A DNA stretch of 64,000 nt from Palaemon carinicauda (GCF_036898095.1 NC_090731.1:140718427-140782426), one strand, 5' to 3'. Positions 1 to 11,668 are shown, counted from the first letter of the stretch. Notes: a model not told the origin generated them from the sequence alone. Numbers and translations are program-made.

Positions 1-1632
1 CTCAGTCAGTGCTGGCGTCAGTACGTCCAGGGGACTGGATGGTGTCCCTCGACTTGCAGGACGCGTATTTCCATGTCCCCATCCATCCGACTTCAAGGAA
101 GTACCTGAGATTTGTAATGCAGGGCAAGTGCTTCCAATTCAGAGCTCTTTGCTTCGGTCTCAGCACGGCTCCTCAAGTCTTCACCAGGATAATGGCGAAT
201 GTGTCAGGTTGGCTGCATCAGGAGGGGATAAGGATATCCTTCTATCTGGACGATTGGCTGATTCGTTCACGATTGAGGGAGAAATGTCTGGAGGATTTAC
301 GGAAGACTTTTATGATGGCTCAAGATCTAGGCCTGGTCATCAACAGGGAGAAGTCTCAGATCAGACCGAATCAGACTATTCTCTATTTGGGGATAGTTCT
401 GAATTCAGTTCTTTTTCGGGCTTCTCCCTCTCAGGAAAGACAGACCAAGTGTCTCGTAAAAGTCAGAACTTTCCTGGACAAGAAGAGGTGCACAGCGAAG
501 GAGTGGATGAGTTTGCTGGGGACTCTATCCTCCCTCGAACAGTTTGTCTCTCTGGGGAGACTCCACCTAAGGCCTCTTCAGCACTTTCTTTCGAAGACGT
601 GGAACAGAAAGATGCAGGAAGACTCCTTTTCCTTCCACATTCCAACAGAAGTCAAGAATCTTCTGAAGTGGTGGCTGGACCCAACCTTGTTAGGGGAAGG
701 GATCTCCTTACACAAGAAGAACCCAGACCTAGTGTTGTTTTCAGACGCATCAGAGTCAGGCTGGGGGGCAACACTAGGAAGCAAGGAGGTCTCAGGCTAT
801 TGGGAAGGAATTCAGCTGGGATGGCACATCAACAACAAGGAGCTGATGGCCATTATTCTGGGGCTAAAGGCCTTCAAGGACTTGGTGTCTGGGAAGATTG
901 TGGAGGTCAACTCAGACAACACCACAGCTCTTGCTTACATCAGGAAGCAAGGAGGGACTCATTCTCTGTCTCTGTTCGAGACAGCAAGAGAGCTCCTTCT
1001 TTGGGCGAAGGAGAACAGGATAAACATGCTGACGAGGTTTGTTCAGGGACAGAAGAATGTGAGGGCGGACATGCTCAGCAGGAAAGGGCAGGTCCTTCCC
1101 ACAGAATGGACCCTCAACCAGCAGGTCTGTCAGTGTCTTTGGAGGCTGTGGGGGAGACCACTCATCGATCTTTTCGCCTCCAACTTATCCAAGAGGATCC
1201 CCATCTATTGCTCCCTAGTTCTGGACAAGGAGGCAATAGCAGTAGACGCCTTTTTGATGGATTGGACAGGGATGGACACTTATGCTTTTCCCCCCGTTCA
1301 AGATCATCAATCTGGTAGTCAGGAAACTCGCTCTCCTCAATTCGGGACGGATGATCCTGATAGCTCCGTTCTGGCCGATGAGGGAATGGTTCAAGGAGGT
1401 GGTGGACTTGTTGATGGACTTTCCAAGAAGCCTCCCTGCAAGTCCAAATCTGCTCAGACAACCCCACTTCGAGAGATATCATCAAAACCCCCTCGCTCTC
1501 AATCTGACTGCCTTCAGACTATCGAGAAGCTCGTCAGATCGAGAGGCTTTTCAGCGCAAGCTGCGAAAGCTATCGCAGAGCGAAGAGGGTCTCTTCGCAG
1601 AGGGTCTACCAGTCCAAGTGGGAGACTTTTAG
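1..1632 (+). pseudogene. DIRS-A reverse transcriptase-RNase H, 5'-truncated and frameshifted
   Basis: The protein supplies cDNA synthesis and RNA degradation for the element. From position 9 the frame reads the RT palm with the motif SLDLQDAYFHVPIH, the catalytic box YLDDW at 243-257, then a connection region and RNase H with FSDASESGWGA, NKELMAI, VNSDNTTALAYI and VRADMLSRKGQ, which supply the D-E-D-D set. At a run of six C near 1285-1290 one base is extra relative to elements F and G. The RT-RNase H frame therefore continues as another frame (1282-1632, FPPFKIINLV onwards), while the first frame slides into the recombinase frame. The start is outside the window. Confidence 0.85.
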
Positions 1633-2582
1633 AGCTTGGTGTAGGAAGCACAAGATTTCCTCATCCACTACCTCTGTGAGCCAGATTGCGGATTTCTTGT
1701 TGTACCTCAGGCAGGACGCTAAGCTAGCTGTGTCCACTATCAAGGGGTACAAAAGTATGCTCTCTTCTGTCTGTCGGCATAGAGGCCTGGACTTGTCTCG
1801 CGATAAGGACTTACATGACCTCTTGAAGTCTTTTGAGACGACCAAGCAGACGCAGTTAAAGCCCCCTTCTTGGAACCTTGATGTGGTTCTTAAATTTCTG
1901 TGCACCAAGAGATTTGAGCCCATCTCACAGGCTCCCCTTAGGGAGGTTACCAAGAAAACCCTCTTTCTTTTGGCCTTAGCAACAGCTAAAAGAGTCAGTG
2001 AAGTCCATGCAATTGAAAGACAGGTAGGCTTCAATCTGAATGGGGCAGTTTGTGCCTTAAGATTAGACTTTCTCGCTAAGAACGAGAACCCTTCTAAGCA
2101 CTGGCCAAGGACCTTTGAGGTTCCTAACTTGACCAACCTAATGGGTCAAGAGCAAGAGAGGCTTCTCTGTCCAGTACGAGCCCTCAAGACCTACTTGTCT
2201 CGCACGAAAAATGTGAGAGGCTCTTCTAGCTCCCTGTGGTGTTCTGTGAAAGATCCTCAGAAGCCCCTTTCCAAGAACGCTTTGTCCTTTTTTCTGAGGG
2301 AAGTGATAAGAGAAGCGCATCTCTTGTGTGAGGAGGAACACTTCGGACTTTTAAAAGTGCAAGCTCACGAAGTGAGAGCCATTGCGACCTCGCTTGCTTA
2401 CCGCAAGAACATGTCGCTCCGTCAAATTATGGATGTGACATTCTGGAGGAGCAACTCTTGTGTTCGCCTCTCATTACCTCAGAGAGGTGAGAGTGGATTA
2501 TGAGAAATGCTATACCTTGGGCCCATACGTAGCTACGGCTTCTGTATTAGGCAAAGGAGTTACTACCTCCCCTCAACCTTAG
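1300..2582 (+). pseudogene. DIRS-A tyrosine recombinase, frameshifted
   Basis: This is the integrase function of the element. It reads PPRSQSDCLQTIEKL near 1490 in one frame, shifts by a one-base loss near 1585, and continues as an open frame through QIADFLLYLRQ (1676-2503). The catalytic arginine is in AKRVSEVHA (near 1990) and the HxxR box is HEVRAIATS (near 2370). Near 2459 one extra base ends the frame early. In the corrected phase the sequence goes on through the catalytic tyrosine region (FASHYLREV) to a stop at 2580-2582. Three indels make it non-functional as it stands. Confidence 0.85.
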
Positions 2583-2779
2583 TTTTGTATACTTGTGCGT
2601 AGGTTGGTGTTTTTTATTGGTTGTCTGAGGACTTCGACTTGTGTACAGTCACCTCAGTCTAGTTAGATAATTTTTATCTACTTTGCAAATGTTAGGTGGT
2701 TGGTTTGGTAAGGTTGCAGTTTTTATTTTGGGCAATAGGTAGTCCTGAAGTCTAGTCAGATTGTTGGTCTCACCCCGTT

Positions 2780-2873
2780 GACAGACTCGATTGAGTGTTT
2801 TCAGCACTGCAGGTCACATCCTGGCTGACAGACTCGATTGAGTGTTTTCAGCACTGCAGGTCACATCCTGGCT
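2780..2873 (+). repeat. 47-bp tandem duplication in the 3' region of DIRS-A
   Basis: The 47-bp unit beginning GACAGACTCGATTGAG occurs twice head to tail (first copy from 2780, second from 2827) without visible differences. It lies in the non-coding stretch between the recombinase stop and the ICR. Confidence 0.9.
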
Positions 2874-3029
2874 GACACTCCTAAGGGAAAGCGACTCAAG
2901 AGGCAGGAACCTTTGAAGTCAGCTACCTTAGCAGGTAAGGAATCAAGGTGTTTATTTATCCTACAGCTTTTTTGGTTGTTTCCCCAACGATGTTTACTGT
3001 CTATCACCCTCCTCCAAGTGTGTTAATCA

Positions 3030-3358
3030 GCTATGTATATATAACTGCCAGGTAAGTTCTATTCATAAAAATGGAGTTTTTATGATAAAACAAAGTTTTA
3101 TGAATACTTACCTGGCAGTTATATATACATTCGAAGGCCCACCCACCTCCCCTCAGGAGACAGGTCGGGCATAGATGAACTGAAGAACAGAAAACGGGAA
3201 TGATTCCTCCTACCACCCTTTAACGGGTGTTACCACCCAACCACCACAAGGCGGTTGCCTCGTTTAGAAAAATTCTGCCGAAATAGAGATTATTAGCTAT
3301 GTATATATAACTGCCAGGTAAGTATTCATAAAACTTTGTTTTATCATAAAAACTCCAT
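3030..3358 (+). repeat. DIRS-A internal complementary region and right inverted repeat
   Basis: Positions 3071-3130 and 3299-3358 form a perfect 60-bp inverted repeat separated by 168 bp. Immediately before it, 3030-3070 carries a second copy of the same type of end, presumably complementary to the left terminus outside the window. This is the DIRS layout in which the ICR holds complements of both outer ends. The outer limit of complementarity sets the element end at about 3358. Confidence 0.8.
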
Positions 3359-3387
3359 ATTCAATAGTTTTGAAAACTTTATTGTTG

Positions 3388-3636
3388 TACATTATAAAAT
3401 GCAGGGGTACAGTACAGTTAAAATCTTTTTTGGCTTGACATTACATTGCCTTCTTGGATATGGTGTGTTTAATTTAGCAAAATAAGCCAAAGATGATTTA
3501 TTTGCAAGTAGATAATCCACTGCAGCAAATGTACAAATTTTATAATATATTTTTATACTTTCAGGTTCACTGTCTTTCATGCTTTCAAGATTGGCATCTC
3601 TCTGATTTACTGCAACATCTGTGAGTATCAACAATG
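3388..3636 (-). CDS. possible host-gene terminal exon, unidentified
   Basis: On the minus strand a frame reads about 80 residues including SMKDSEPESIKIYYKICTF and ends at the stop near 3392. It is preceded by a plausible splice acceptor (TTGATACTCACAG, before about 3622) and followed by an AATAAA on the minus strand near 3378-3383, so it looks like a last exon. I recognise no family and see no transposon motif. The adjacent DIRS-A end lies just beyond the putative poly(A) region. It could be chance. Confidence 0.3.
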
Positions 3637-3736
3637 TTTTAATGAAAAATAAATGCAATTATGTCTTGGAAAGAGGGCTTGTTATAGTACTTTGATGTGA
3701 TAATAGTTTCTTGGTCATTGATTAATTTGTTGTATG

Positions 3737-3960
3737 TTTGTTCCTTCACGAATACAAACTGTCTTCCTTTAATAGGAGTATGACTTTAGCAAAGTTGGGA
3801 GAGCTGTTAAAAATTTATCGAGGTAGTTGTAACTATAGGCAGGTGATGGGTAAGCCCTGTTCACTCATCGGTCAGCAAGACTAGCACTTTTGACTTAGTC
3901 CACAAGCAGTACACACATATTATTGCTGCCTTTCAAAATTCATTGTGATAAAGTTTTGTA
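3737..3960 (+). repeat. solitary DIRS terminal-repeat remnant
   Basis: The stretch beginning TTTGTTCCTTCACGAATAC has the same start as the left ends of DIRS elements B, C and D (TTGTTCC, then about 8 bases, then ATACAAAC). No matching coding region follows, so it is read as a truncated left ITR. The inner limit is approximate. Confidence 0.5.
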
Positions 3961-3964
3961 TTGT

Positions 3965-4179
3965 CTCAGCTGTTACATCAGGATTCTGCATCAAAACTAT
4001 ATTCGTTGCACATGTATAACTTCCCAGCCGCTCTCCTCCGACAACTCAACAATAACTTACATTCCCGCCAATGCACAGTATGTCAACAAATGCTAAGGAT
4101 GCTGAGGAACATAGGTGTTAAAAATAAAATTGAACTTAAACAGTTTTTAACAAAGGCACTACGTCCCTTCCCTTATTAA
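3965..4179 (+). CDS. possible host-gene terminal exon, unidentified
   Basis: An open frame follows a possible acceptor (ATTGTCTCAG) and reads about 70 residues, including LLHQDSASKLYSLHMYNFPA and ending KALRPFPY before a TAA. The composition looks like a real protein rather than random AT-rich sequence, but no family is recognised and no upstream exon is visible. It may instead be a transposon fragment. Confidence 0.25.
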
Positions 4180-4555
4180 CATACCTGTAATAGTTGAGTA
4201 AATTATTTAGTAAACATTGTATTCCATCCATCATTTCCATATAACATTTAGTAACTCTTAAACTCAAACATTCATTAGAATAAAAGATAAAAAATCTATA
4301 CACTTTGCATTAGAGATCAATGACTGCATCTGCATATTTCCATCACATAAAACTGAATGAAACTTGCTTCAAATCAAATAAGGTACTGTAGTTCATAAGA
4401 CATTCTATGCCAAGAATGTGTCTGTATATTACATTGATCAAAATCACAATATATATGTATATCAAATCACTGCACATTGTACGGTCATCCTTCTGCAAGA
4501 ACATATGGCTTGGCAAGGAAAGGGTGGGTCCGTACAAAAATCATCGGGAAGGGTT
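4180..4555. other. AT-rich spacer
   Basis: This is AT-rich sequence between the possible exon and the terminal repeat of DIRS-E. I see no gene, RNA or repeat in it beyond short AT runs. Confidence 0.5.
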
Positions 4556-4645
4556 TCGCCGGGCGTCACAGGTCTCTCCCCAGAAATAGATTTTTCCTTC
4601 GTCAAAATCCCTTTTCTGGGTCGAACCTGTGACGGCCGGCGAAAA
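4556..4645 (-). repeat. DIRS-E 3' end, ICR-like palindrome
   Basis: Two arms, CGCCGGGCGTCACAGG and CCTGTGACGGCCGGCG, flank the core AGAAATAGATTTTTCCTTCG. The core and one arm recur at 11608-11668. The palindrome resembles the complement-of-both-ends arrangement of a DIRS ICR. Confidence 0.6.
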
Positions 4646-5021
4646 AGTACCAGAGAATGCCTTCCAAGCCCAATAAATTAATAACATAATGAGGAGAATA
4701 CAATCACCATGTACGACAATACTATGATATAATAAAGTAATCGTCCAATTACCAACCAGCCAAATGACATAGGGAACGTAAGGTTAAATAATAATGACGA
4801 CAAGGAACCAACTGAGTGTCGAATCGCAAAAGGCATCAAACCTTACATGTCTAAGTATATCTAAACATTAAAGGAACGGTAACTACAATAACAGTTAAAC
4901 CATAGGAATTAAACATGGCAAATATCATAGGGCTAACGAACTACCAAGGAGAGCGGCGACGTGGTGTGAGTGGCGGGTAGGAGGGAGAAGAGAAGAGATG
5001 GAAGAAAGGAAGAAGAGGAGA

Positions 5022-6136
5022 TTAATGGGGAGAGATAAGGCTCCCCTCTGCCATCGTTGGGTATTTAAGGGCCTGTAAGATCTTTAGATATTGGCGTTTG
5101 ACAACCATAGGGGATTTCCAACCCGTATATTTTTTAAAATCACCAAAGTCCCTGTTCTGGAAATCATTGTTGGAGGCATCTACTGTCCGTATATCATGAG
5201 CCTGGGGAAATGATTCCGGATTAGTATGTTTAATGAAGTAGAGGATTTGTTGCCTGATACCGTGAATGGAAATAGTACCTCCTTGTTCCCTGATAACCAA
5301 GGAGCCAGACGAGCGGGTGGCAGTTCTAGCTAAAAAGGGGCTTGAGAGTGTGACTGTACACGGAGAAAAATCCTGGGGATGAAGAATAATCTTCCGAGAG
5401 GAGCACCTATTTTGCGGATCCTCATTTTTTAGCTAGGGAAGCTTTGTCTGGAAAGGAGTACTTCGGCTGAAGGGAGGAAATCTATGTTTTCCGGGTTTCG
5501 TGAGAGCTGCTAGTTCTGATGTTCCATCACCTGAAGCTATAGCCGTTAGAAATAAAGTCTTCCTAAGAAGAGTGATATAAGAGCAGGATTCATTGTCCGT
5601 GTCCATCGCAAGTTTGAGAACACCGTTCAGAGACCAAGAGTCCTTTTGTGGCCGAACCGAAGGTAGAAGCCTAGCACATGTTTTTGGGGTTGATGAGAAA
5701 TAGGAATCAGCTAGGTTAATGTTGAACCCAACAAGGTAGATCTTCTTCAAAGCTGACTTGATGGTGGTTAAAGTGCTAACTGTTAGGCCTTTGTCAAATA
5801 GGAACCTCAAGAAAGAGATGGCTAAATGCGGGGACATACGAGTATGGTCTGCACTCTTAGGGGACCTACTAGTTGTTAACGGCCGAATCATATTGGCGAA
5901 TTGTCGAGTCCCTTTTTTGTCCCATTCCATGAAGAGATCGTTTCCGGTTCAATGTTCGCATCTCTACGAGCTGCCAACTTCCTGTAGTCCACAAAGTTAG
6001 AGTTTTGGCTATCCTTGAGTAATCTGACACAGTGAGTTTGGATACTCGGGTCAGTTTGAGGAACGGGATCCGGATGGGACTGAGTTTCAACTCGAGGAGG
6101 AGAGGAAACCAACTGTTCTTGGCCAGTGAGGTGGTA
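5022..6136 (-). pseudogene. DIRS-E tyrosine recombinase remnant
   Basis: Minus-strand fragments in several frames read a recombinase. The N-terminal core-binding part is AISFLRFLFDKGLTVSTLTT at 5930-5433. The C-terminal catalytic part (5300-5022) has an HxxR-type box HDIRTVDA and a downstream RQYLKILQ that may hold the nucleophilic tyrosine. The arginine I expect near the KTLFLTAIASG segment is not in its usual AKR context. Frame changes near 5.9 and 5.45 kb break it. Confidence 0.7.
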
Positions 6137-7710
6137 CTAAAGCCACTGCGCCCGGGAAGGAGCGTAGTTTGTGTAAAAGTTTTTAGAAGATTCCCTGGGG
6201 GAGATAGGGAAATCTTCTTCTAATGGTTCCAATCCCGGGGTAATGCGTCCATGGCATAAGCCCGAGGGTCCAGGGTTGGGGTCACATAACAAGGAAGTTA
6301 GTGATTCATCTGAGTTGCGAATAGATCTACCTGGAGGCCTGGAACGAGCCTGAGTATCCACCGGAATGAAATTATGTCTAGAGACCATTCTGACTCCAGT
6401 GGATCCGTCCTGGATAGTGAGTCCGCTCTCACATTCTGGCCTCCCGCTAGGTGAGGTGCTGACAGGAACCAGTTCTCTTCTGTTGCCCAGGCGAAGATAG
6501 TGACCAGGATCTGATTCAGGTTGGGTGACTTGGATCCTCCCCTGTTGACGTAGTGTACTGCGTCTGTGCTGTCTGACACTACTCTGATGTGGGTCGACCT
6601 CGGAGGAGAGTCTCTCTTCAGGGTCAAGAACACTGCCATGGCTTTGAGAACAATGATATGGGACTGTTTCATGGAGAGTGACCAAGAACCTGAAACATCT
6701 GATGTTCGGAGTAATCCCCCCCATCCACTTAGAGACGCGGCTGTATGGAATGTCACTTGTGGAGGTGGGAATTGTAGAGGAACCGATTTGGAGAGGTCCT
6801 TCGGTTCGGACCATGGGTGTAGTCTCATTTTCAAGACAGAGGGGATCTTCGAGATCATGTCTCTTATAGGTACTGTAGCTCTCTTTCTCCAAACTCGATT
6901 GATGTCTTTGAGTTTGGCTTTTATTAGATCTGTTACTGAAGTGAATTGGAAAAGTCCGAGGATACTTTCTAAGGCTCTTCGGACACCTGTTTGTGTTTGA
7001 GAAAATTTTTTTGATCTTGGAAACTATTCCTCTTACCTTTTGGAAGGGAGAGACAACGTGTGCTTCGAAAGGTCCCACTGAATGGCTAACCATTCTAAGC
7101 GGACTGATGGTTGCAGGCGAGATTTTTTGGAGATTGACCCGAAATCACAGGTTGTCGAGAAATTGGAATAATTCCTTCGTAGCTCTGTTGCCTTCTATGA
7201 CCGGCCGGGCCCAAATGAGCCAACCGGCCAGATAAGCAATGATCTGTATCTCTTGGTTCCTGAGTTGTTCTAACACTCTCTCTCCTAGTTTTGTGAATAT
7301 CCTGGGATCAATATTGAGGCCAGAGGGCATGTCTTGAACACAAAGGCTTTCCTGCTTAGGCGGAAACCCAGATAAGAAGAGAAGTTTCGAGCTAAAGGCG
7401 CAAGATAATAGTCGTCGGTAAGATCGACAGAGGTGGTGACGGTCCTACGGGGAAGTAAGGTCCGTACCTGAGAGATAGTCAACATCCGGAACTTGTCGCA
7501 GAGAATGTAAGAGTTTAGCTTGACAAGTCCAGGTCCACTCTCAATGCCGCCAAGCCTTTCTTCGGAATTGTGAACAGGTGGCTTTGGAACTTCAGTGATC
7601 GATCCCGTTTGATTGCTTCTTCTTGAGTAACCCTGTGGTGTACTCTTCCAGGATGGGAGTGGATTTCTGGGAGAAGGTCACTGGTGGAGGAGGAGGACCT
7701 TGTGACCATT
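6137..7710 (-). pseudogene. DIRS-E reverse transcriptase-RNase H remnant
   Basis: The minus strand reads an RT start near 7.7 kb (HSIISKGLR), the palm motif SVDLTDDYYLAPLA near 7.43 kb, an active-site segment IIAYLAGWLIWA near 7.22 kb and RNase H at 6858-6298 (HTAASLSGWGG, VVSDSTDAVHYVNRGG, GGQNVRADSLSR). The usual RT box YLDDW reads YLAGW and the first RNase H aspartate (TDAS) reads TAAS, so the catalytic residues are lost. The open frame 7093-6137 overlaps RNase H in the -1 phase, the recombinase phase in related elements. Confidence 0.75.
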
Positions 7711-9239
7711 TTCACCTCAAACCTTTAGAGATTATGCTATGAGCCCACAGACCGAAGGTCCAATGGTCTCGAAAGTGGTAAAGTCTACCCCCTACCGGGA
7801 CCACCGCGTTGTGAGGGGGTGAATCTAGGTACTTTCCTTCTCCGAGCCCCCTTTTTTCTAGGTCCGTCTCGATGGCGAGACTGTCTTCTACTCCTGTAGC
7901 TTCCTCTCTGGTGTCCACGAGAGGAGCCTGAGGGTTCGGATCTAGGGCTGTATGCAGGTAAAACATCCCAACGGGGTTGGGCTGTGTACCTGGGGAATCA
8001 GTGAGGTAGACCACCTGATGAGGGGGATTTGGATGCATAGACGTCGAATCGGAGGGAGGCTGTGATGACGAGTGGGTAACCGACTATCGATTCCTGTCTG
8101 ATAGAGGCCTCAGACAGAACGTATTTCCCACAACTAACCCGATCAGACCATCAAACGTGTAGGTCGAATTGGAAGGGCAGATCTTGGAATTATCGTAACC
8201 CCCAGACTGACAACATCCTGGTCCAGACAGATCGGGCCTGCCCTTTAGGAAATAATACTGTTACCTTCGGTACCTTGTCTAACCTAACCAAGGCAATCTC
8301 TTTCAATCGAATGAATCCGTTGAACGGGAATTCTAGTACCTGGGAGTAAATTCTACGTCCCCCAGAGGGAGGATGTCTATGCCATCCAGATTTATGGTAC
8401 CATCTATATATGGAACATGTAAGGCAAATCTCTATGCGTTGTTTTTATCGAAGGAGGTTACTTCGATATGCCTGGGGCTGTAGGGGGAAACTTCTGAGTT
8501 CCTGAATGGATCTGACTCACTACCATACTTTTGAGCTCCGTCATAGCCCCTTGGTTTTCCCTAGAATGTGTTGCTTTTAGCAGTCACGGTTTATGCAGGG
8601 TAACATGAACATCAGGATCCATTAAGGGTCCTAGGTCGGTGACGTAGGTAATTGCAAAGCTGAAGGCTCAAAATTCATCCCCACCTACCTGCCCGTCCAT
8701 GGGGTCGTCGTCCAACCTTAGAGAGGACACTCTGAGGAGATAGGGACCTCTAGATGGAGCATTTCTTCCCAACCTTGATAACCAAGGGCGGAGAGCCTCT
8801 CTTGCAGGCCAGAGAGATTCATCATCATCCTGACGGGAACCATGTAGGCGAACCTTCTGTAAAAGAAAGGGGACATAAGTCTGGATGTTCCTTGAACTTT
8901 GGTTAGTGATCCTATTCACAGGCTGGGATCAACTGTACAACTCATAAAAATCATTTTTAAAGAAAAATCATTTAATGTACTATCTTTTGGGGTATAGTTC
9001 GACACTTGTATTCATGAAATGTGACACTGTTGGCGCATCCGCCACAGGTTGGCCACCCCTGACTCAGACGTTCAGAACCGGGTCTAACATTATTTACTGG
9101 CTATTAGTATTCTATTGATTCATCTGTTCACTGACCAGAGTTTCAAGGAACAGTAGATAGCCTCTCATGGCATGGTTAGTCTCGACCCGGCCCTTCATTA
9201 GAAGGGGCCAACGTTTGGTTCCCAGTACTGAGTGGAAAC
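7711..9239 (-). pseudogene. DIRS-E gag / RT-upstream remnant
   Basis: Minus-strand open pieces at 8038-7712 (proline-rich, ending next to the RT start) and 8919-8668 (RLHGSRQDDDESLWPARE) occupy the place of Gag in a DIRS element. No Gag motif can be named, and the stretch holds many stops. The assignment rests on position and strand. Confidence 0.4.
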
Positions 9240-9604
9240 TTATTTCTATTTGAACACTATGTTGTATGGATATTTATTCATATTTAGGCATAGTTAGAAT
9301 TAAATATGCATAAATATAGGCATAATCAATTTATTTCTATTTGAACACGATGTTGTATGAATATTTATTCATATTTAGGTATAGTTAGAATTGAATATGC
9401 ACAAATATAGGTACAATCAATTTATTTCTATTTGAACACTATGTTGTATGGATATTTATTCATATTTAGGCATAGTTAGAATTGAAAATGCATAAATATA
9501 GGCATAATCAATTTATTTCTATTTGAACACGATGTTGTATGGATATTTATCCATATTTATACATAGTTAGAATTAAATATATGCATAAATATAGGCATAG
9601 TTAT
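9240..9604. repeat. 91-bp tandem repeat, four copies
   Basis: Four head-to-tail units of 91 bp start at about 9240, 9331, 9422 and 9513, each beginning TTATTTCTATTTGAACAC. They are AT-rich with a few substitutions (for example ACTATG/ACGATG alternating), and lie inside DIRS-E. Confidence 0.92.
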
Positions 9605-9751
9605 GTTCATATATTTTTATTTGGACTTTCAAGAATAACTAATGAATATTACCAACGCAAATTCAAAGTGTCATTAAAGTAAGTACAGTTTACTTTGTAT
9701 TCATGTTAAATCCTTTCCTTTACAGCAAAACAAGAGATTGGCCACCCGTGG

Positions 9752-10370
9752 TCTGAGTGATCTCTGTCTGTACCGGAGCTCCGGTAACAATCCCCGGTAC
9801 AAAGGTCCGTCATAGTGACAACGTGAACACCAGAGGAAAACTAATATTAACCTCAATGCTGATAGCCTGTACAATATCCGGTTAAGCCGGAGATTCGATG
9901 AAAAGGAACGTAATAACGATATTGTGATTATTTATGAAAAAGGGGTTCATACCCTGATTCTGAACGTCTGATTGATCTCTGTTTGTAACGGAGAACTAGT
10001 GACAAAGGTCCGTCATCGTGAAAACGTGATCCTTAGCGGTACGATAACATTCTCTAATACTGAATGTTTGTGTTATCTCCAGTGAAGCCGGAGATTCGAT
10101 GAAAAAGGGACCGTAATAATGAAACTGTTTAGTCTTCATCGGTATCACATTGTTAACTCCGGTTCTGGCCGTCTGCTTGATCTCTGTTTGTACCGGAGAT
10201 CCGGTAGCAAAGGCCCGTCACCGTGATATCGTGACCGTTCCCGGTACGATAACATTAACCTCAATGAATGATTGTGTTATCTCCCGTGAAGCCGGCCGTA
10301 ACGGTGTAATTATGATCAAACATGACAAAGGTTCGTGTGTAAAAGGCTTCAGCCGGAGTCCGAGTGCCGG
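9752..10370. repeat. about 205-bp degenerate tandem repeat, three copies
   Basis: Units start near 9752, 9967 and 10168 with GATCTCTGTNTGTAMCGGAG. They share AAAGGYCCGTCA, ACGTGA and GTGAAGCCGG landmarks. They are imperfect and of slightly unequal length. They fall in the presumed gag/5' region of DIRS-E and may once have been protein repeats, but no long frame survives. Confidence 0.8.
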
Positions 10371-11607
10371 ATTACACCGTTGCACTCCAAAATCTGCTCC
10401 TGAACGTTAACTAGTTCTCACCCAATGAGTATCCATATAACGGAGCATAACTCAAGGCGGAGCTAAGCATAACTTCGGAGCTAAGGGTGTCGGTATAAAA
10501 CGACCCCAATTAATGACTCATACACTAACGTACCTATTAATAGTGTAGCTATATTAACAGTAACCACATCAATAAAAACGTTTATAATATTAAACGTACT
10601 ATCATCAACTCTGATACTAAGAGGAGGCTTGAATAACTCGTGATCGTATAAAAACGGAGAACGGGAAATTCACCTCTCTTACTCGAGCTAACAAAGAAAA
10701 CGAAAGAAGGAATAACTCATATCTGTAGAACAGGGAACGAGCAGTCTCTGTTTTCGCTCTCAAGGTTACATAATAAAAAACTAACATCACACAATAAAAC
10801 AAGAACATTAATAAAATTGATTGCTTTTCTTAGTAATAACCAAGAACGAAGAATAACGTAACAAAAAAACAAGGATATAGTCTAAATCGAAGCCTCTGAG
10901 GCGAGAACAAACTAACAGACTAAATCGCTAAACTTTAATTCGCTATTCTTTAAATCGCTATTCTTCGTAGGTCCAAATTGGACTTGCAAGCAAATAAATA
11001 CCATAGTAAAAATTAATGATAACACTAAAAGGCCATAAAACGTAAGTGATATAACCAAGATGACAGAGTACCAGATGGGCAAAATTAACTAGAATATTTA
11101 CCGAAGCGAACATAACCCAAAATGGCTGCCGATACCTCGGCAAGACAATCGCTTCCAAAACTAAAAACCACCATATTGGAAACAGAACAAATGCCCGGTA
11201 CTGTCAAAAGCTGCCAAAACAAACTATGGTACTTAACATTGGTAAGGGTGAAGTATCAACGTCAGTCATGTTGAATTAACGACAATCACTTCGAAAAACA
11301 CTGGGCAAAACACTTGTCAACTTTGCTGGCTAGTCCAAAATAGAAGGATGACCTAGTGAGCGCGAGTGGTGGGTGTCGGTGGGGTAACCCAACTGTATTC
11401 TCTAGGGCCTGTCACGGCCCTCCCCCTTTGATGAAGGGATTATCTAAATGGAAGACAGCCTGTGAATAGTGTTTTACAAACGCCCTTGTTAGATATACGA
11501 CACCAACAAGGTGCTCGCGCGAGGGTTGTAACCTCTGCATTCCATGCTTTTAATTTTCTCTGGTATATTTGGAAGATTTATATCAGAAAAAGTACAAAGA
11601 AGGACTT
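10371..11607. other. remaining 5' region of DIRS-E, no recognisable gene
   Basis: This stretch is AT-rich, with short repeats near 10.43-10.48 kb (CGGAGCTAAG). Only short frames are present and none is supported by motif or homology I can see. Confidence 0.4.
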
Positions 11608-11668
11608 TTTCGCCGGCCGTCACAGGTTCGACCCAGAAATAGATTTTTCCTTCGTCAAAATCCCTTTT
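11608..11668 (-). repeat. DIRS-E 5' terminal repeat
   Basis: The sequence from TTTTTCGCCGGCCGTCACAG to AAAATCCCTTTTTT is shared with 4556-4645. In the minus-strand element it is the 5' terminus. About 140 bp of unremarkable sequence (11669-11808) separates it from DIRS-B. Confidence 0.65.

Larger units (their letters stand above)
1..3358 (+). mobile_element. DIRS-like retrotransposon A, 5' end outside the window, degraded
   Basis: This is the 3' part of a DIRS-order retrotransposon. It carries an RT-RNase H region, then a tyrosine recombinase, then about 450 bp of non-coding 3' region (2583-3029), then an internal complementary region and the right inverted repeat. The element ends near 3358, where the inverted repeat stops. 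The missing 5' part (Gag, left ITR) lies before position 1. It is closest to elements F and G in this window by protein sequence. At least three frameshifts make it a pseudo-element. Confidence 0.88.
4556..11668 (-). mobile_element. DIRS-like retrotransposon E, minus strand, heavily degraded
   Basis: Minus-strand RT-RNase H and tyrosine recombinase remnants (7.7 to 5.0 kb) lie between two copies of a shared end sequence containing GCCGGCCGTCACAGG and AGAAATAGATTTTTCC (4556-4645 and 11608-11668). Gag-like sequence presumably lay at 8.0-11.6 kb. The protein sequence is distant from A, F and G, so this is a separate DIRS family. Multiple frameshifts and lost catalytic residues show it is old. 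The exact ends are unresolved. Confidence 0.75.

Noticed and set aside
10150..10410. 86-residue plus-strand frame
   Set aside because: It lies in a ~205-bp tandem repeat inside minus-strand DIRS-E and has no recognised motif.
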